64,000 bases of DNA from Labrys monachus (GCF_030814655.1 NZ_JAUSVK010000001.1:2561501-2625500); one strand, 5' to 3'; positions 47,928 to 57,045 are shown, numbered from the stretch's first letter. Notes: generated by a model not told the origin, from the letters alone. Program-made: numbers and translations.

Positions 47928-48842
47928 TCAGGAGCGTTCCAGCACCGCGACCATGCCTGGCACCGGTTGGCCGCGGTCCCTTCGGGCCCATTCGTCGTTG
48001 CGGCAGGCGATCGCCAGACCGGCGGCCCCGGCCCAGGCCGCGATGGCGGCATGCGAATGGGCATAGCGCATGTCGTGGTTGAGGATGAAGGCCTCCGGAC
48101 CGTCCCAGCGCTGGGCGGAGAAGGCGAAGAGGCCGCCGGGCGCCAGGACGCGGGCCGCCTGCCTGAAGATCGCTTCGAGATTGCCGAGATAGACGAAGAC
48201 GTCGGCGGCGAGCAGGAGGTCGGCGCTCTGCGCCGGGCGGCCTTCGAGGAAGGTGGCGACGTCGCCTTGCTCCAGCCGGTCATAGAGGCCCTTGCGCCGC
48301 GCCAGGGACAGCATGGCCGCGGAAAGGTCGACGCCCTCGATCGAGGCGCAGGAGGCGCGGAAGGCTTCGCCGGCCAGGCCCGTGCCGCAGCCGAGATCGA
48401 GGGCATGCCCGAAGCGGAACGGCTTGCGGAGCGGTTCCAGCGCCGCCAGCAGCAGAGCGGGGCCGCGATAGCCGAGGCCGTTGACGAGGGAGGCCTCGAA
48501 ACGATCGGCATAATCGTCGAACAGGGCGGCGACATGCGCCGGCGCCATGGCCCCGTCGGCCTCGATCGCGCCGAGCCGGGCGAGGCGCGCGCCGGCCCCG
48601 GCCTCGTCCACGGCGTCGATGTCGAGACATCGGCGGTAGGCCGCGATCGCCGCCTCTCGCCGCCCGGCGCTTTCGAGGAGATCGCCGAGCGCGAACCACC
48701 CCGTGGCCCAGCCGGGAACGGAGGCGAGCGCCTGCTCGACGAGCTCCGCTGCGGCCTGGAGGTCACCCTCGGCCTTGTAGCTCATCGCATAGGCGAAACG
48801 GCGGTCGGCGATGATGTCGCCGGAAGAACGGGGATATGACAT
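47928..48842 (-). CDS. TPR-containing class I SAM-dependent methyltransferase
   Basis: A 304-residue protein. The first ~95 residues form about two TPR-like helices (FAYAMSYKAEGDLQAAAELVEQALASVP and the next repeat). The methyltransferase domain follows: HALDLGCGTGLAGEAF (motif I, about residue 145), SIEGVDLSAAML, and LLLAADVFVYLG (motif IV). The target is unknown. It precedes the repair helicase by 62 bp on the same strand, so it may be cotranscribed with helicase and pdeM. The ATG at 48842 (MSYPRSSGD) is preferred over a longer Arg-rich frame. Confidence 0.82.
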   Translation of the reverse strand: MSYPRSSGDIIADRRFAYAMSYKAEGDLQAAAELVEQALASVPGWATGWFALGDLLESAGRREAAIAAYRRCLDIDAVDEAGAGARLARLGAIEADGAMAPAHVAALFDDYADRFEASLVNGLGYRGPALLLAALEPLRKPFRFGHALDLGCGTGLAGEAFRASCASIEGVDLSAAMLSLARRKGLYDRLEQGDVATFLEGRPAQSADLLLAADVFVYLGNLEAIFRQAARVLAPGGLFAFSAQRWDGPEAFILNHDMRYAHSHAAIAAWAGAAGLAIACRNDEWARRDRGQPVPGMVAVLERS

Positions 48843-49014
48843 GGCGGCGGGAGCATAAGGACGGATCCGCATCGAGGGAAACGCTTTCCTGCGTCGCCGG
48901 CTTCGACCAAGCGCCGGCGATCCGCCTGAAAACGGCGGCCGTCGAGGCCGCGTGAACCCGCGAGCCGCGGGCGCCGCCATTGGCGCCGCCGCGGCGCATG
49001 CCTATCTCTGCAGG

Positions 49015-50025
49015 ATGAGGCCTTCCGACCTGCTGATCCCGACACCCGCCGGGCTTCATTGCCCGCTCGCCGATGTCCATGTCGATCCCGTGCGTCCCGT
49101 CGAGAGGGCGCTGATCACCCATGCCCATTCCGATCACGCCCGTGCCGGCCATGGCAGCGTCCTCGCCACGGCCGAGACGCTGGCCATCATGGCGGCGCGC
49201 TACGGCGAGGATTTCTGCCGCACGCGGCAGATCGCGGTGCCGGGCGAGGCCATCGGCCTCGGCGGCGTCGAGGTCCGGTTCCACCCGGCGGGCCATGTCC
49301 TCGGTTCGGCGCAGATCGCCTTCGAGGCCAAGGGCCTGCGCATCGTCGCCTCCGGCGACTACAAGCGCCAGCCCGATCCGACCTGTGCGCCGTTCGAGGT
49401 GGTGCCCTGCGACGTCTTCATTTCCGAGGCGACCTTCGCCCTGCCGGTGTTCCGTCATCCCGATCCCGCGCACGAGATCGGCAAGCTCCTCGACTCCCTC
49501 GCGCTCTTTCCCGAACGGACCCATCTCGTCGGCGCCTATTCGCTCGGCAAGGCGCAGCGGGTGATCGCCCTGGCGCGGCAGGCGGGCCATGATGCCCCGA
49601 TCTATCTGCATGGCGCGATGGAGCGGATCACCCGGCTCTACGAAGGCCTGGGCATCGCGCTCGGCGATCTGCGCCTGGTGCGGGAGACGCCGGCGAGCGA
49701 TCTCGCCGGCGCCCTCGTGCTGTGCCCCCCCGGCGCCCTGCATGATTTGTGGGCCCGCAAGATGCCGGACGCGCTCACCGCCTATGCCTCGGGCTGGATG
49801 CGCATCCGCGCCAGGGCGCGCCAGAGCGGCGCCGAACTCCCGCTCGTCATTTCCGACCATGCCGACTGGCCGGACCTGCAGCGCACGATCCTGGAGACCG
49901 GCTGCTCCGAGCTCTGGGTCACCCACGGCCAGGAGGATGCGCTGGTGCATTGGGCGGCGGGCGCGGGCCTCAAGGCCCGGCCTCTCCACATGGTCGGCTA
50001 TGGCGACGAGGAGGGCGAGGGATGA
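49015..50025 (+). CDS. Ligase-associated DNA damage response exonuclease (MBL/beta-CASP fold)
   Basis: A 336-residue metallo-beta-lactamase-fold nuclease related to CPSF-73/SNM1. Metal motif HAHSDHARAG (HxHxDH, about residues 35-42), FHPAGHVLGSAQI, ASGDYKRQPDP and ISEATFALPVF are conserved. It probably trims DNA ends for the ATP-dependent ligase encoded next; the two genes overlap by ATGA. It is divergent from the methyltransferase-helicase-pdeM operon across a 172-bp gap. The start at 49015 (MRPSDLL) matches family starts. Confidence 0.92.
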   Translation: MRPSDLLIPTPAGLHCPLADVHVDPVRPVERALITHAHSDHARAGHGSVLATAETLAIMAARYGEDFCRTRQIAVPGEAIGLGGVEVRFHPAGHVLGSAQIAFEAKGLRIVASGDYKRQPDPTCAPFEVVPCDVFISEATFALPVFRHPDPAHEIGKLLDSLALFPERTHLVGAYSLGKAQRVIALARQAGHDAPIYLHGAMERITRLYEGLGIALGDLRLVRETPASDLAGALVLCPPGALHDLWARKMPDALTAYASGWMRIRARARQSGAELPLVISDHADWPDLQRTILETGCSELWVTHGQEDALVHWAAGAGLKARPLHMVGYGDEEGEG

Positions 50026-51677
50026 ACCGCTTCGCCGAACTGCTCGACCGCCTCGCCTATGAGCCCGGCCGCAACGCCAAGCTTCGCCTGATCACCGACT
50101 ATTTCCGCGCCACGCCCGATCCCGATCGCGGCTATGCGCTGGCCGCGATGACCGGGGCGCTGTCGTTCCGCAACGCCAAGCCTGCTCTGCTGCGCGCGCT
50201 GATCGCGGAGCGCACCGATCCGCAGCTCTTCGCGCTCTCCTACGACTATGTCGGCGATCTCTCCGAGACCATCGCGCTGATGTGGCCGGCCGAGCCGGGC
50301 GCCAACCATTCGCCGACGCTGAGCGAGGTGGTCGAGGCGATCACGCAGGCCGGCAAGGCGGCGATGCCGGGCCTGATCGCCCGCCATCTCGACGCGCTCG
50401 ACGAGGTCGGCCGCTGGGCCTTCCTCAAGCTGATCACTGGCGCGCTGCGCATCGGCGCCTCGGCCCGCCTCGCCAAGAGCGCGGTCGCGGCGCTGGGGAC
50501 GCTGGCGCCCGACGACATCGAACTCGCCTGGCACGGTCTCGCGCCGCCTTACGAGGGCCTGTTCGCCTGGGCCGAGGGCCGGGGACCGAAGCCGGAGACC
50601 GGCGATCCGACGCCGTTCCGGCCGGTGATGCTCGCGCATGCGCTGGAGGAGAGCGACCTCGCCGCCATCTCGCCCGAGACCCACGCCGCCGAGTGGAAGT
50701 GGGACGGCATCCGCGTGCAGGCCGTCGGCGCGACCGTAGACGGCCTGCCGGTGCTGCGCCTCTATTCGCGCACCGGCGAGGACATCGCCGCCGCCTTCCC
50801 CGATCTCGTCGAAGCCCTGCATTTCGAAGGGGCCGTCGACGGTGAATTGCTGGTGCGGCGGGAGGGCAGCATCGAGAATTTCAACGCCCTGCAGCAGCGC
50901 CTCAACCGCAAGAGCGTGACGCCGAAGCTCGTCGCCGACTATCCCGCCCATATCCGCGCCTACGACATCCTCGCCGACGGCGAGGAGGACCTCAGGCACC
51001 TGCCCTTCGGCGAGCGGCGGCGGCGCCTGCAGGAATTCGTGGCGCGCGTCGGCTCGCCGCGTCTCGACCTGTCGCCGATCGTCGCCTTCGCCTCGGGCGA
51101 GGACCTCGCCGCCGCCCGCGCCGACCCGGCCGCCGGCGGGGCCGGCGCCGATGCCGACGCCGTCGAAGGCCTCATGCTCAAGCGGCACGACAGCCCTTAC
51201 GTCCCCGGCCGCCCGAAGGGGCTGTGGTACAAATGGAAGCGCGAGCCGTTCCGCATCGACGCGGTGCTGATGTATGCCCAGCGCGGGCACGGCAAGCGTT
51301 CCTCCTTCTATTCCGACTATACGTTCGGGGTGTGGAGCGGCGACGAGCTCGTGCCGGTCGGCAAGGCCTATTTCGGCTTCACAGACGAGGAATTGAAGGA
51401 TATCGACCGCTTCGTGCGCAACAACACCGTCAACCGCTTCGGTCCGGTGCGCGAAGTGGTGCACGGCGCCGATGCCGGCCTGGTGGTCGAGGTCGCCTTC
51501 GAGGGGCTCGCGCGGTCGACCCGGCACAAATCGGGCGTCGCCATGCGCTTTCCGCGGCTGGCGCGGCTGCGCTGGGACAAGCCGCCGCGTGAGGCGGACC
51601 GCATCGAAACTTTGCGCGCCATGCTTGACCGCGCCGCCGCCACGCCTGAAATAGAGACGGCTTTGCCGGGAGATTGA
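50022..51677 (+). CDS. ATP-dependent DNA ligase (repair-cluster type)
   Basis: A 551-residue ligase. The N-terminal DNA-binding domain (about 1-200) precedes the nucleotidyltransferase domain with the active-site lysine in AEWKWDGIRVQ (KxDG, Lys near residue 225), GAVDGELLVRR, and EGLMLKRHDSPYVPGRPKGLWYKWKR (motifs IV-V). An OB-fold follows (about 410-530). It seals nicks, probably in SOS or break repair, together with the adjacent exonuclease, helicase and PdeM. The start at 50022 overlaps the exonuclease TGA. Confidence 0.94.
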   Translation: MNRFAELLDRLAYEPGRNAKLRLITDYFRATPDPDRGYALAAMTGALSFRNAKPALLRALIAERTDPQLFALSYDYVGDLSETIALMWPAEPGANHSPTLSEVVEAITQAGKAAMPGLIARHLDALDEVGRWAFLKLITGALRIGASARLAKSAVAALGTLAPDDIELAWHGLAPPYEGLFAWAEGRGPKPETGDPTPFRPVMLAHALEESDLAAISPETHAAEWKWDGIRVQAVGATVDGLPVLRLYSRTGEDIAAAFPDLVEALHFEGAVDGELLVRREGSIENFNALQQRLNRKSVTPKLVADYPAHIRAYDILADGEEDLRHLPFGERRRRLQEFVARVGSPRLDLSPIVAFASGEDLAAARADPAAGGAGADADAVEGLMLKRHDSPYVPGRPKGLWYKWKREPFRIDAVLMYAQRGHGKRSSFYSDYTFGVWSGDELVPVGKAYFGFTDEELKDIDRFVRNNTVNRFGPVREVVHGADAGLVVEVAFEGLARSTRHKSGVAMRFPRLARLRWDKPPREADRIETLRAMLDRAAATPEIETALPGD

Positions 51678-51680
51678 AGC

Positions 51681-51956
51681 ATGTCGGCGCTTGAACGGTT
51701 CATGGGCGGCTCGGTGCTGAGCACGCTCCTCAAACTCGTCGTGATCTCGATCGCGGTCGGCCTGGTCCTCGCCTGGCTCAATCTCACGCCCTGGGACGTG
51801 ATCGCCAATCTGCGCCGGTCGTTCGAACATCTGTTCGCGCGCAGCGCTTCCATCCTGCACGACCTCGTCAGCTATTTCCTGGTCGGCGCGGTGATCGTGA
51901 TCCCCGTATGGATCATCATCCGCCTGCTGAAATCGGCGCCGTCGGGAAGGCGGTAG
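51681..51956 (+). CDS. DUF6460 small membrane protein
   Basis: A 91-residue protein with two hydrophobic helices (about residues 12-32 and 62-84) flanking an amphipathic loop with WDVIANLRRSFEHLF. The FMGGSVLSTLLKLVVISIAVG start and FLVGAVIVIPVWIIIRLLKS end match DUF6460 proteins of rhizobia. Function unknown. It starts 4 bp after the ligase stop and is probably cotranscribed with it. Confidence 0.8.
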   Translation: MSALERFMGGSVLSTLLKLVVISIAVGLVLAWLNLTPWDVIANLRRSFEHLFARSASILHDLVSYFLVGAVIVIPVWIIIRLLKSAPSGRR

Positions 51957-52123
51957 GGAGGGTACCGGCGCCTGGATGACGTGACCGCTCCGGCAATCGC
52001 CGTCGCCTCCTTGCTTCCCGCCGAATTAGCGCTTGCAAGCAGCGGCCTTGCCGTCGGATAGAGCGTTCCCCTTTTGGCCTCGGTGCGCCGCGCCGTCGAT
52101 CGGCCGGGGCGAAATGGACCGCC

Positions 52124-53458
52124 ATGAACTATTCACCCGCCGTTGCCGTCCGGCCCGTCGCCGTCAGCCATCGCATCGTCCTGGGCATCGCCGCGCCGAT
52201 GACGCTGGCGCATCTGTCGACGCCGCTCCTCGGCCTGGCCGACACCACCGTCATCGGCCAGATCGGCGACGCCTCGCTGATCGGGGCGGTGGCGCTGTCG
52301 GCGGTGCTGTTCGATTTCCTGTTCTGGGGCTTCGGCTTCCTGCGCATGGGCACGGCGGGGCTGACGGCGCAGGCGCTCGGCGCCGGCGACGGGCTCGAGC
52401 AGCGCGCGGTGTTCCTGCGCGCGCTCGTCATGGCGGCGGTGCTGGGCCTGGTCATCGTCGGCCTGCAGGGTGCGATCGCCGCCGTCGCCTTTCCGCTGCT
52501 CGGCGGCTCGCCGGCGGTCATGAGCGCCGCCAGGCTCTATTTCCATATCCGCATATGGTCGGCGCCCTTCACCTTCGCCAACTATGCCGTGCTCGGCTGG
52601 CTGATCGGCATGGGGCGCACCACCACCGGTCTCTTCCTCCAGATCGGCATCAACATCGCCAACATCCTACTCTGCATCGTGCTGGCGCTGGGGCTGGGCT
52701 GGGGCGTGACCGGCACCGCCGTGGCGACGAGCGCGTCGGAAATCTGCGGCGCGGCGGTCGGCCTCGTCGTGGTCGCCGCGCATTTCGGCGGACGGTTCGG
52801 CATACCGGCGGCCGTCGTCTTCGACCGGCCGAAGTTCGTCCGCATGATCGCGATCAACCGCGACATCATGCTGCGGACCCTGCTGCTGCTCGCGGCCTGG
52901 CTGTTCTTCGCCCGCCAGGGCGCGCAGGCCGGCGACGTGACGCTGGCGGCCAACGCCATCCTCAACAATTTCTTCCTGCTCGGCGGCTATTTCCTCGACG
53001 GCGTCTCCACGGCGGCCGAGCAGCTCTGCGGCCGGTCGATCGGTGCCAACAACCGGCCGGCGTTCGAGGCCTCCGTGCGCTATTCGCTCCTCTGGAGCCT
53101 CTTCCTCGCCGTCACCATGTCGGCGCTCCTCTTCCTCGCCGGCGGCACCTTCATCGACTTCATGACCAAGAGCACTCCGGTGCGCGAGGAGGCGCGGCAT
53201 TTCCTTGCCTATGCCGCGATGACGCCGATCGCCGGCGCGCTCGCCTTCACCTTCGACGGCATCTATATCGGCGCGACCTGGAACGCCGCCATGCGAAACC
53301 TGATGATCGTCGCCCTGGCCTGCTATTTCATGCTGTGGTGGCTGCTCCAGCCTTTCGGCAATCACGGCCTCTGGCTGGCCCTGATCGGCTTCCTCGTGGC
53401 CCGCGGCGCCGGCCAGGGCCTCGCCTATGGCAGGCTGCTGCCGCGCGCCTTCCCCTGA
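52124..53458 (+). CDS. MATE-family efflux transporter (DinF-like)
   Basis: A 444-residue inner-membrane exporter with 12 predicted helices in two related halves (starting GIAAPMTLAHLSTPLLGLADTTVIGQI and MIAINRDIMLRTLLLLAAWLFF). MATE proteins expel drugs or organic cations using H+ or Na+. The AAPMTLAHLSTPLLGLADT pattern and FLRMGTAGLTAQA are typical of the DinF branch. In E. coli dinF follows lexA, but here no LexA box was seen upstream. It is 167 bp after the DUF6460 gene. Confidence 0.9.
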   Translation: MNYSPAVAVRPVAVSHRIVLGIAAPMTLAHLSTPLLGLADTTVIGQIGDASLIGAVALSAVLFDFLFWGFGFLRMGTAGLTAQALGAGDGLEQRAVFLRALVMAAVLGLVIVGLQGAIAAVAFPLLGGSPAVMSAARLYFHIRIWSAPFTFANYAVLGWLIGMGRTTTGLFLQIGINIANILLCIVLALGLGWGVTGTAVATSASEICGAAVGLVVVAAHFGGRFGIPAAVVFDRPKFVRMIAINRDIMLRTLLLLAAWLFFARQGAQAGDVTLAANAILNNFFLLGGYFLDGVSTAAEQLCGRSIGANNRPAFEASVRYSLLWSLFLAVTMSALLFLAGGTFIDFMTKSTPVREEARHFLAYAAMTPIAGALAFTFDGIYIGATWNAAMRNLMIVALACYFMLWWLLQPFGNHGLWLALIGFLVARGAGQGLAYGRLLPRAFP

Positions 53459-53636
53459 GGCGTTCGGCCGACGATCCCGTGCTTGAACCCGTCGCGGCGA
53501 GCCTTTATCAACCGTTCGACCACACCGCCTCCGGCGTCCTGCGCGAGGTTGTGGCGGAGCGATCACATCGTCGCCGCGCCGCGCTTCCCATCCGCCTCAC
53601 GATCCGTTCGATCCACAAAACACAGGGATGGAGACA

Positions 53637-54386
53637 ATGACGACAATCATTCGCTATGAGGGCCGCGGCGCGATCGTCACGGGCGGCGCCTCGGGCATCG
53701 GCCTGAAGACGGCCGAGCGCATCATCGCCGAAGGCGGCTCGGTCAGCATCTGGGACGTCGACGCCGGCCGCATCGACGCGGCGCGCCAGTCGCTCGGCGA
53801 ACGGGCGCATGGCGTCACGCTCAACATCGCCGATCCCGACGCCGTGGCGGCAGCCGCGCTCGAAGCCGAAAGCCAGCTCGGCCGCGTCGACGTGCTCGTC
53901 TGCTCGGCCGGCGTCGCCGGCAAGAACGAGGTGGTGGTCAACTACCCGATCGACGAGTGGAAGCGCGTCTTCGACATCAATGTGAACGGGCTGTTCTACT
54001 GCAACCGCTTCGTCGCACCCTTGATGCAGAAGCATGGCTATGGCCGCATCGTCAACGTCTCCTCCATCGCGGGCAAGGAAGGCAATCCGACGGCTTCGGC
54101 CTATTCCGCCTCGAAGGCCGCGGTGATCGGCTTCACCAAGTCGCTCGGCAAGGAATTGTGCAAGGACGGCATCACGGTGAACGCCATCACCCCGGCGACC
54201 GTGGACACGCCCATCCTCGCCCAGGTCAGCCAGGCCCATATCGACTATATGCGCTCGAAGATCCCGATGGGCCGCTTCGGCACGGTCGAGGAGCTCGCCT
54301 CGATCATCACCTGGCTCGCCAGCGAGGAATGCTCCTTCACCACCGGCGCCGTGTTCGACATCTCGGGCGGCCGCGCCACCTATTGA
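53637..54386 (+). CDS. Short-chain dehydrogenase/reductase
   Basis: A 249-residue classical SDR. Cofactor motif VTGGASGIG (TGxxxGxG) at residues 14-22, Asp at the end of strand 2 (IWDVDAG, suggesting NAD preference), CSAG in place of NNAG, catalytic Ser in NVSSIAG and YSASK (Tyr-x-x-x-Lys) near 152-156. Likely oxidises a secondary alcohol or reduces a 3-ketoacyl/ sugar substrate. The ATG at 53637 is favoured over 53628 by the AGGGATGGAG spacing. Confidence 0.88.
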   Translation: MTTIIRYEGRGAIVTGGASGIGLKTAERIIAEGGSVSIWDVDAGRIDAARQSLGERAHGVTLNIADPDAVAAAALEAESQLGRVDVLVCSAGVAGKNEVVVNYPIDEWKRVFDINVNGLFYCNRFVAPLMQKHGYGRIVNVSSIAGKEGNPTASAYSASKAAVIGFTKSLGKELCKDGITVNAITPATVDTPILAQVSQAHIDYMRSKIPMGRFGTVEELASIITWLASEECSFTTGAVFDISGGRATY

Positions 54387-54399
54387 GGGCGACGCGATG

Positions 54400-54424
54400 G
54401 AAGGGCGATCACCGATCGCCCTTC
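54400..54424. repeat. Perfect hairpin after the SDR gene (GAAGGGCGATC-ACC-GATCGCCCTTC)
   Basis: 11-bp perfect arms at 54400-54410 and 54414-54424 with a 3-nt loop ACC, 13 bp downstream of the SDR stop. It shares the core GATCACCGATC with 20661-20679. It probably serves as a transcript end and belongs to a REP-like family. Confidence 0.65.
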
Positions 54425-54485
54425 TCGGAAACGCCGCGCCTGGCGCGAGAGGGAAGGTCGATCGGCGATCGGCACTCCCCTCGTT

Positions 54486-55481
54486 TCAGGCGATCATCGC
54501 CCTCGCCGCCGCCCCGGCCTCGGCGAGGGCCTGGCGGGCGTCGGCGAGCATGCCCGTCATCTGCAGGAAGCCATGCGTGGCGCCCGTCGCGAGGTGCACC
54601 CGCTCGGGCCGCCCGAGCGAGGCGAGGCGCGCGCCGAGATTGAGGGTGTCGGAGAGGATCGGGTCGATCTCCGCCGCCATCAGGTGCAGCGGCGGCAAGG
54701 CGCGGAGCGCCGCGTCGCTCGCATGCAGGGGCGAGGCGAGCGGATTGCGCCGGGCGGCCTCGTCGGCGACATACCAGTCCCAGTAGCGCCGCATCTTGCC
54801 GGTGGTGAGCCCGGGCCCGTCACGAAAGCGCCGATAGGACGGCGTGTCGAAATCCGCGTCATAGGCCCCGTAGAAGAGCAAGGCGCCGGCCGGCAGCGGG
54901 CGCCCGGCCTGCTGCTCGTGCAGCATGGCGGCGAGCGCGAGATTGGCCCCCGCCGAATCGCCCGAGACGATGAGCGGCCCCGGCCGCACGCCGGCCTGCG
55001 CCGCGGCTTCGAACGCGGCGCGCAGGCAGGCGACGATGTCGGTGAGGCCGGCCGGAAAGGGGTGCTCGGGCGAGAGGCGATAGTCCGGCGACAGCACGGG
55101 CAGTCCCGCCTCGATCGCCAGCACGCGGGCGCAGCGTTCATGCGTCTGCGGGTTGCCGAAGGCGAAGCCGCCGCCATGGATGAAGATCAGGGCACCCGCG
55201 CCGGCATTGGGCGGCACCAGGACCTGCACGGCGCAATCGGCGGAGCCGAGCGTCGCGTCGGCGGGAACCGTCACGTCGGCGGTCGACGCCATGGCGGGGA
55301 GGTCCCGGTTCCAGCGCTGGTTGATCCGTGCCACGACATGGCGGCCCTCCGCCGGCGGCATCAGGGTGGTGTCGGGCTGAGGTCCCGCTTCGGCTTCGAC
55401 CGCCGCCAGCAGCGCGGCGAGATCCGGCGTCAGGCGCCCTGGCAGGGTTTCGACGGTGAGAGCCGTCCCGGTCTTGTTCAT
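54486..55481 (-). CDS. Alpha/beta hydrolase, HSL (esterase) family
   Basis: A 331-residue esterase-like protein. The oxyanion-hole motif is IFIHGGGFAFGN (about residue 110), the nucleophile elbow is SGDSAGANLA (GDSAG, about 180), and late residues AAEIDPILSD and ATHGFLQM supply the probable Asp and His. It is a paralogue by fold of the hydrolase at 36936-37883 but of low sequence similarity. The start at 55481 (MNKTG) is preferred over the 17-residue longer frame. Convergent with the SDR gene. Confidence 0.9.
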   Translation of the reverse strand: MNKTGTALTVETLPGRLTPDLAALLAAVEAEAGPQPDTTLMPPAEGRHVVARINQRWNRDLPAMASTADVTVPADATLGSADCAVQVLVPPNAGAGALIFIHGGGFAFGNPQTHERCARVLAIEAGLPVLSPDYRLSPEHPFPAGLTDIVACLRAAFEAAAQAGVRPGPLIVSGDSAGANLALAAMLHEQQAGRPLPAGALLFYGAYDADFDTPSYRRFRDGPGLTTGKMRRYWDWYVADEAARRNPLASPLHASDAALRALPPLHLMAAEIDPILSDTLNLGARLASLGRPERVHLATGATHGFLQMTGMLADARQALAEAGAAARAMIA

Positions 55482-55666
55482 TGTCCTATTCCCAAAAAGC
55501 GCGGGCCGGCATCGGCGGCCGGTCCCCATCACGGTTCGGCATTGCGGCCGCTCCGCCTGCAGGATAATCGAAGGGGCGGGGCCTTTGTCACCATCGAAGC
55601 GGCGGCGTTGCGGCCGATGGCCGCCGGCAGGCCGCCGCTCCTGTCGCCTTCCTTGGGGGATGCCGC

Positions 55667-56680
55667 ATGAAATTCGTCTTCAGCGAAAGCCAGAAGAGCC
55701 ACGATCCCCGCTTCTTCCTCAGCAGCGGCGCCCAGCGTCCCAACCCCGAAGTGCCGCGCCGGGCCGACATCCTGCGCCGGGCGGCCCTGGATCTCGGCCT
55801 GGAGGAGGTCGCGCCCGCGGAGGCCGGGCTGGCGCCGGTCGCGGCGGTGCATACGCCCGAATACATCCATTTTCTCCGCCACATCCATGCGCGCTGGCAG
55901 CGGATCGAAGGCGCGTCGGAGGAGGTCATCCCCAACATCCACCCGGACCGGAGGGGCGGCGCCTATCCGGCCTCCGCCGTCGGGCAGGCCGGCTACCACA
56001 TGGCCGACACCTCCTGCCCGATCTCGGCGCAGACCTTCGACGCGGCGCTGGCGAGCGCCCATACCGCCTTCCATGCCGCGGGGCTCGTCCTCGGCGGCGA
56101 ACGCGCGGCCTACGCTCTGTGCCGCCCGCCCGGGCACCACGCCTTTGCCGATCTCGCCGGCGGCTTCTGCTATTTCAACAATGCCGGCGTGGCGGCGCAG
56201 GCGCTGCGCAGCCGGCATGACCGGGTCGCCATCCTCGACGTCGACCTCCACCACGGCAACGGCACCCAGGGCCTGTTCTACCGCCGCCGCGATGTGTTCA
56301 CCGTATCGATCCATGCCGATCCCGTGCGTTTCTATCCCTTCTTCTGGGGCCATGCCGATGAACGGGGCGAAGGCGAGGGGCTCGGCTGCAACCTCAATTT
56401 GCCGCTTCCGCGCAAGACCGGGGATGACGGCTTCATGGCCGCGCTGGAGCAGGCGCTCGCCCGCATCGATGCCTTTGCGCCCGGCGCGCTGGTGATCGCG
56501 CTCGGCCTCGACGCCTTCGAGGGCGATCCTTTCGGCGGCCTGTCGGTGACGACGCCGGGCTTTGCGCGCATGGCCGGCGGCATTGCGCAACTCGGCCTGC
56601 CCGCCGTCATCGTGCAGGAAGGCGGCTATGTCTGCGACGAACTCGGCGCCAATCTCGCCAGCTTCCTCGGGGCGGTCTGA
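55667..56680 (+). CDS. Histone deacetylase-family protein (acetylpolyamine amidohydrolase-like)
   Basis: A 337-residue zinc hydrolase. Motifs: the N-terminal FVFSESQKSHDPRFFLSSG, catalytic CRPPGHHAF (His pair, about residue 150), FCYFNNAGVAA, zinc ligands in ILDVDLHHGNGTQ (Asp and His, about 190) and the late ALGLDAFEGDPFGG. The SQxxHxP start and SHD loop place it with bacterial acetylpolyamine amidohydrolases, which remove acetyl groups from polyamines or other amines. No polyamine genes are adjacent. Confidence 0.9.
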   Translation: MKFVFSESQKSHDPRFFLSSGAQRPNPEVPRRADILRRAALDLGLEEVAPAEAGLAPVAAVHTPEYIHFLRHIHARWQRIEGASEEVIPNIHPDRRGGAYPASAVGQAGYHMADTSCPISAQTFDAALASAHTAFHAAGLVLGGERAAYALCRPPGHHAFADLAGGFCYFNNAGVAAQALRSRHDRVAILDVDLHHGNGTQGLFYRRRDVFTVSIHADPVRFYPFFWGHADERGEGEGLGCNLNLPLPRKTGDDGFMAALEQALARIDAFAPGALVIALGLDAFEGDPFGGLSVTTPGFARMAGGIAQLGLPAVIVQEGGYVCDELGANLASFLGAV

Positions 56681-56719
56681 GGGCGACGACGGGCATCGGC
56701 CGTGGTTTGGTGTCATTAG

Positions 56720-56734
56720 GAACAAAGAGAGAAC
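56720..56734 (+). promoter_or_regulatory. LexA (SOS) box upstream of a two-gene small-protein operon
   Basis: GAAC-AAAGAGA-GAAC is a perfect direct repeat with 7-bp spacing, the alphaproteobacterial LexA consensus (GAACN7GAAC). It is 62 bp upstream of the start at 56797. Three GANTC sites follow (GACTC 56743, GAATC 56753, GATTC 56780), and a hairpin (CGAATCCG/CGGATTCG, 56752-56759 with 56778-56785, with inner CCGT/ACGG) abuts the GAGGAG ribosome-binding site. No second LexA box was found in the window. Confidence 0.75.
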
Positions 56735-56796
56735 AAAAGCTCGACTCTCTGCGAATCCGCCCGTATTTTACGGCTTTCGGATTCGAGGAGCGAGGC

Positions 56797-57045
56797 ATGA
56801 TCGACAAGAGAATTATGGAGATGGCGCTTGCCTTCAAACACCATGCCCTGGAGGCTGAAAAGAATGCGGACGATCTGATCCGCAGCGCCGACGGCGACGC
56901 GCGCATGGCGCTCGTCGGCATGATCCGCGCCGCCGGGCTCTTCAAGCTGGAGGCGGAGATGTATCGCGCCAACGTCATGACGCCGGCATTCGCCGAACTC
57001 CTTGCCGAATTGCGTGGAGAGGCCAATGCCCCTGTCCTGCACTGA
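56797..57045 (+). CDS. Conserved hypothetical small protein, SOS-box operon gene 1
   Basis: An 82-residue, probably cytosolic and all-helical protein, MIDKRIMEMALAFKHHALEA..., with repeated heptad-like charge patterns and no signal or membrane segment. Start decided by GAGGAG (56785-56790) 6 bp upstream; a longer frame from 56707 would run through the LexA box and is rejected. I do not recognise a named domain. It overlaps the next gene by 20 bp. The upstream LexA box suggests DNA-damage induction. It may be a division inhibitor-like or repair accessory small protein, but nothing shows which. Confidence 0.75.
   Translation: MIDKRIMEMALAFKHHALEAEKNADDLIRSADGDARMALVGMIRAAGLFKLEAEMYRANVMTPAFAELLAELRGEANAPVLH

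Noticed and set aside
51826-51841. GTTC-N8-GTTC inside the DUF6460 gene as a LexA box
   Set aside because: Spacing is 8, not 7, and it lies within coding sequence.
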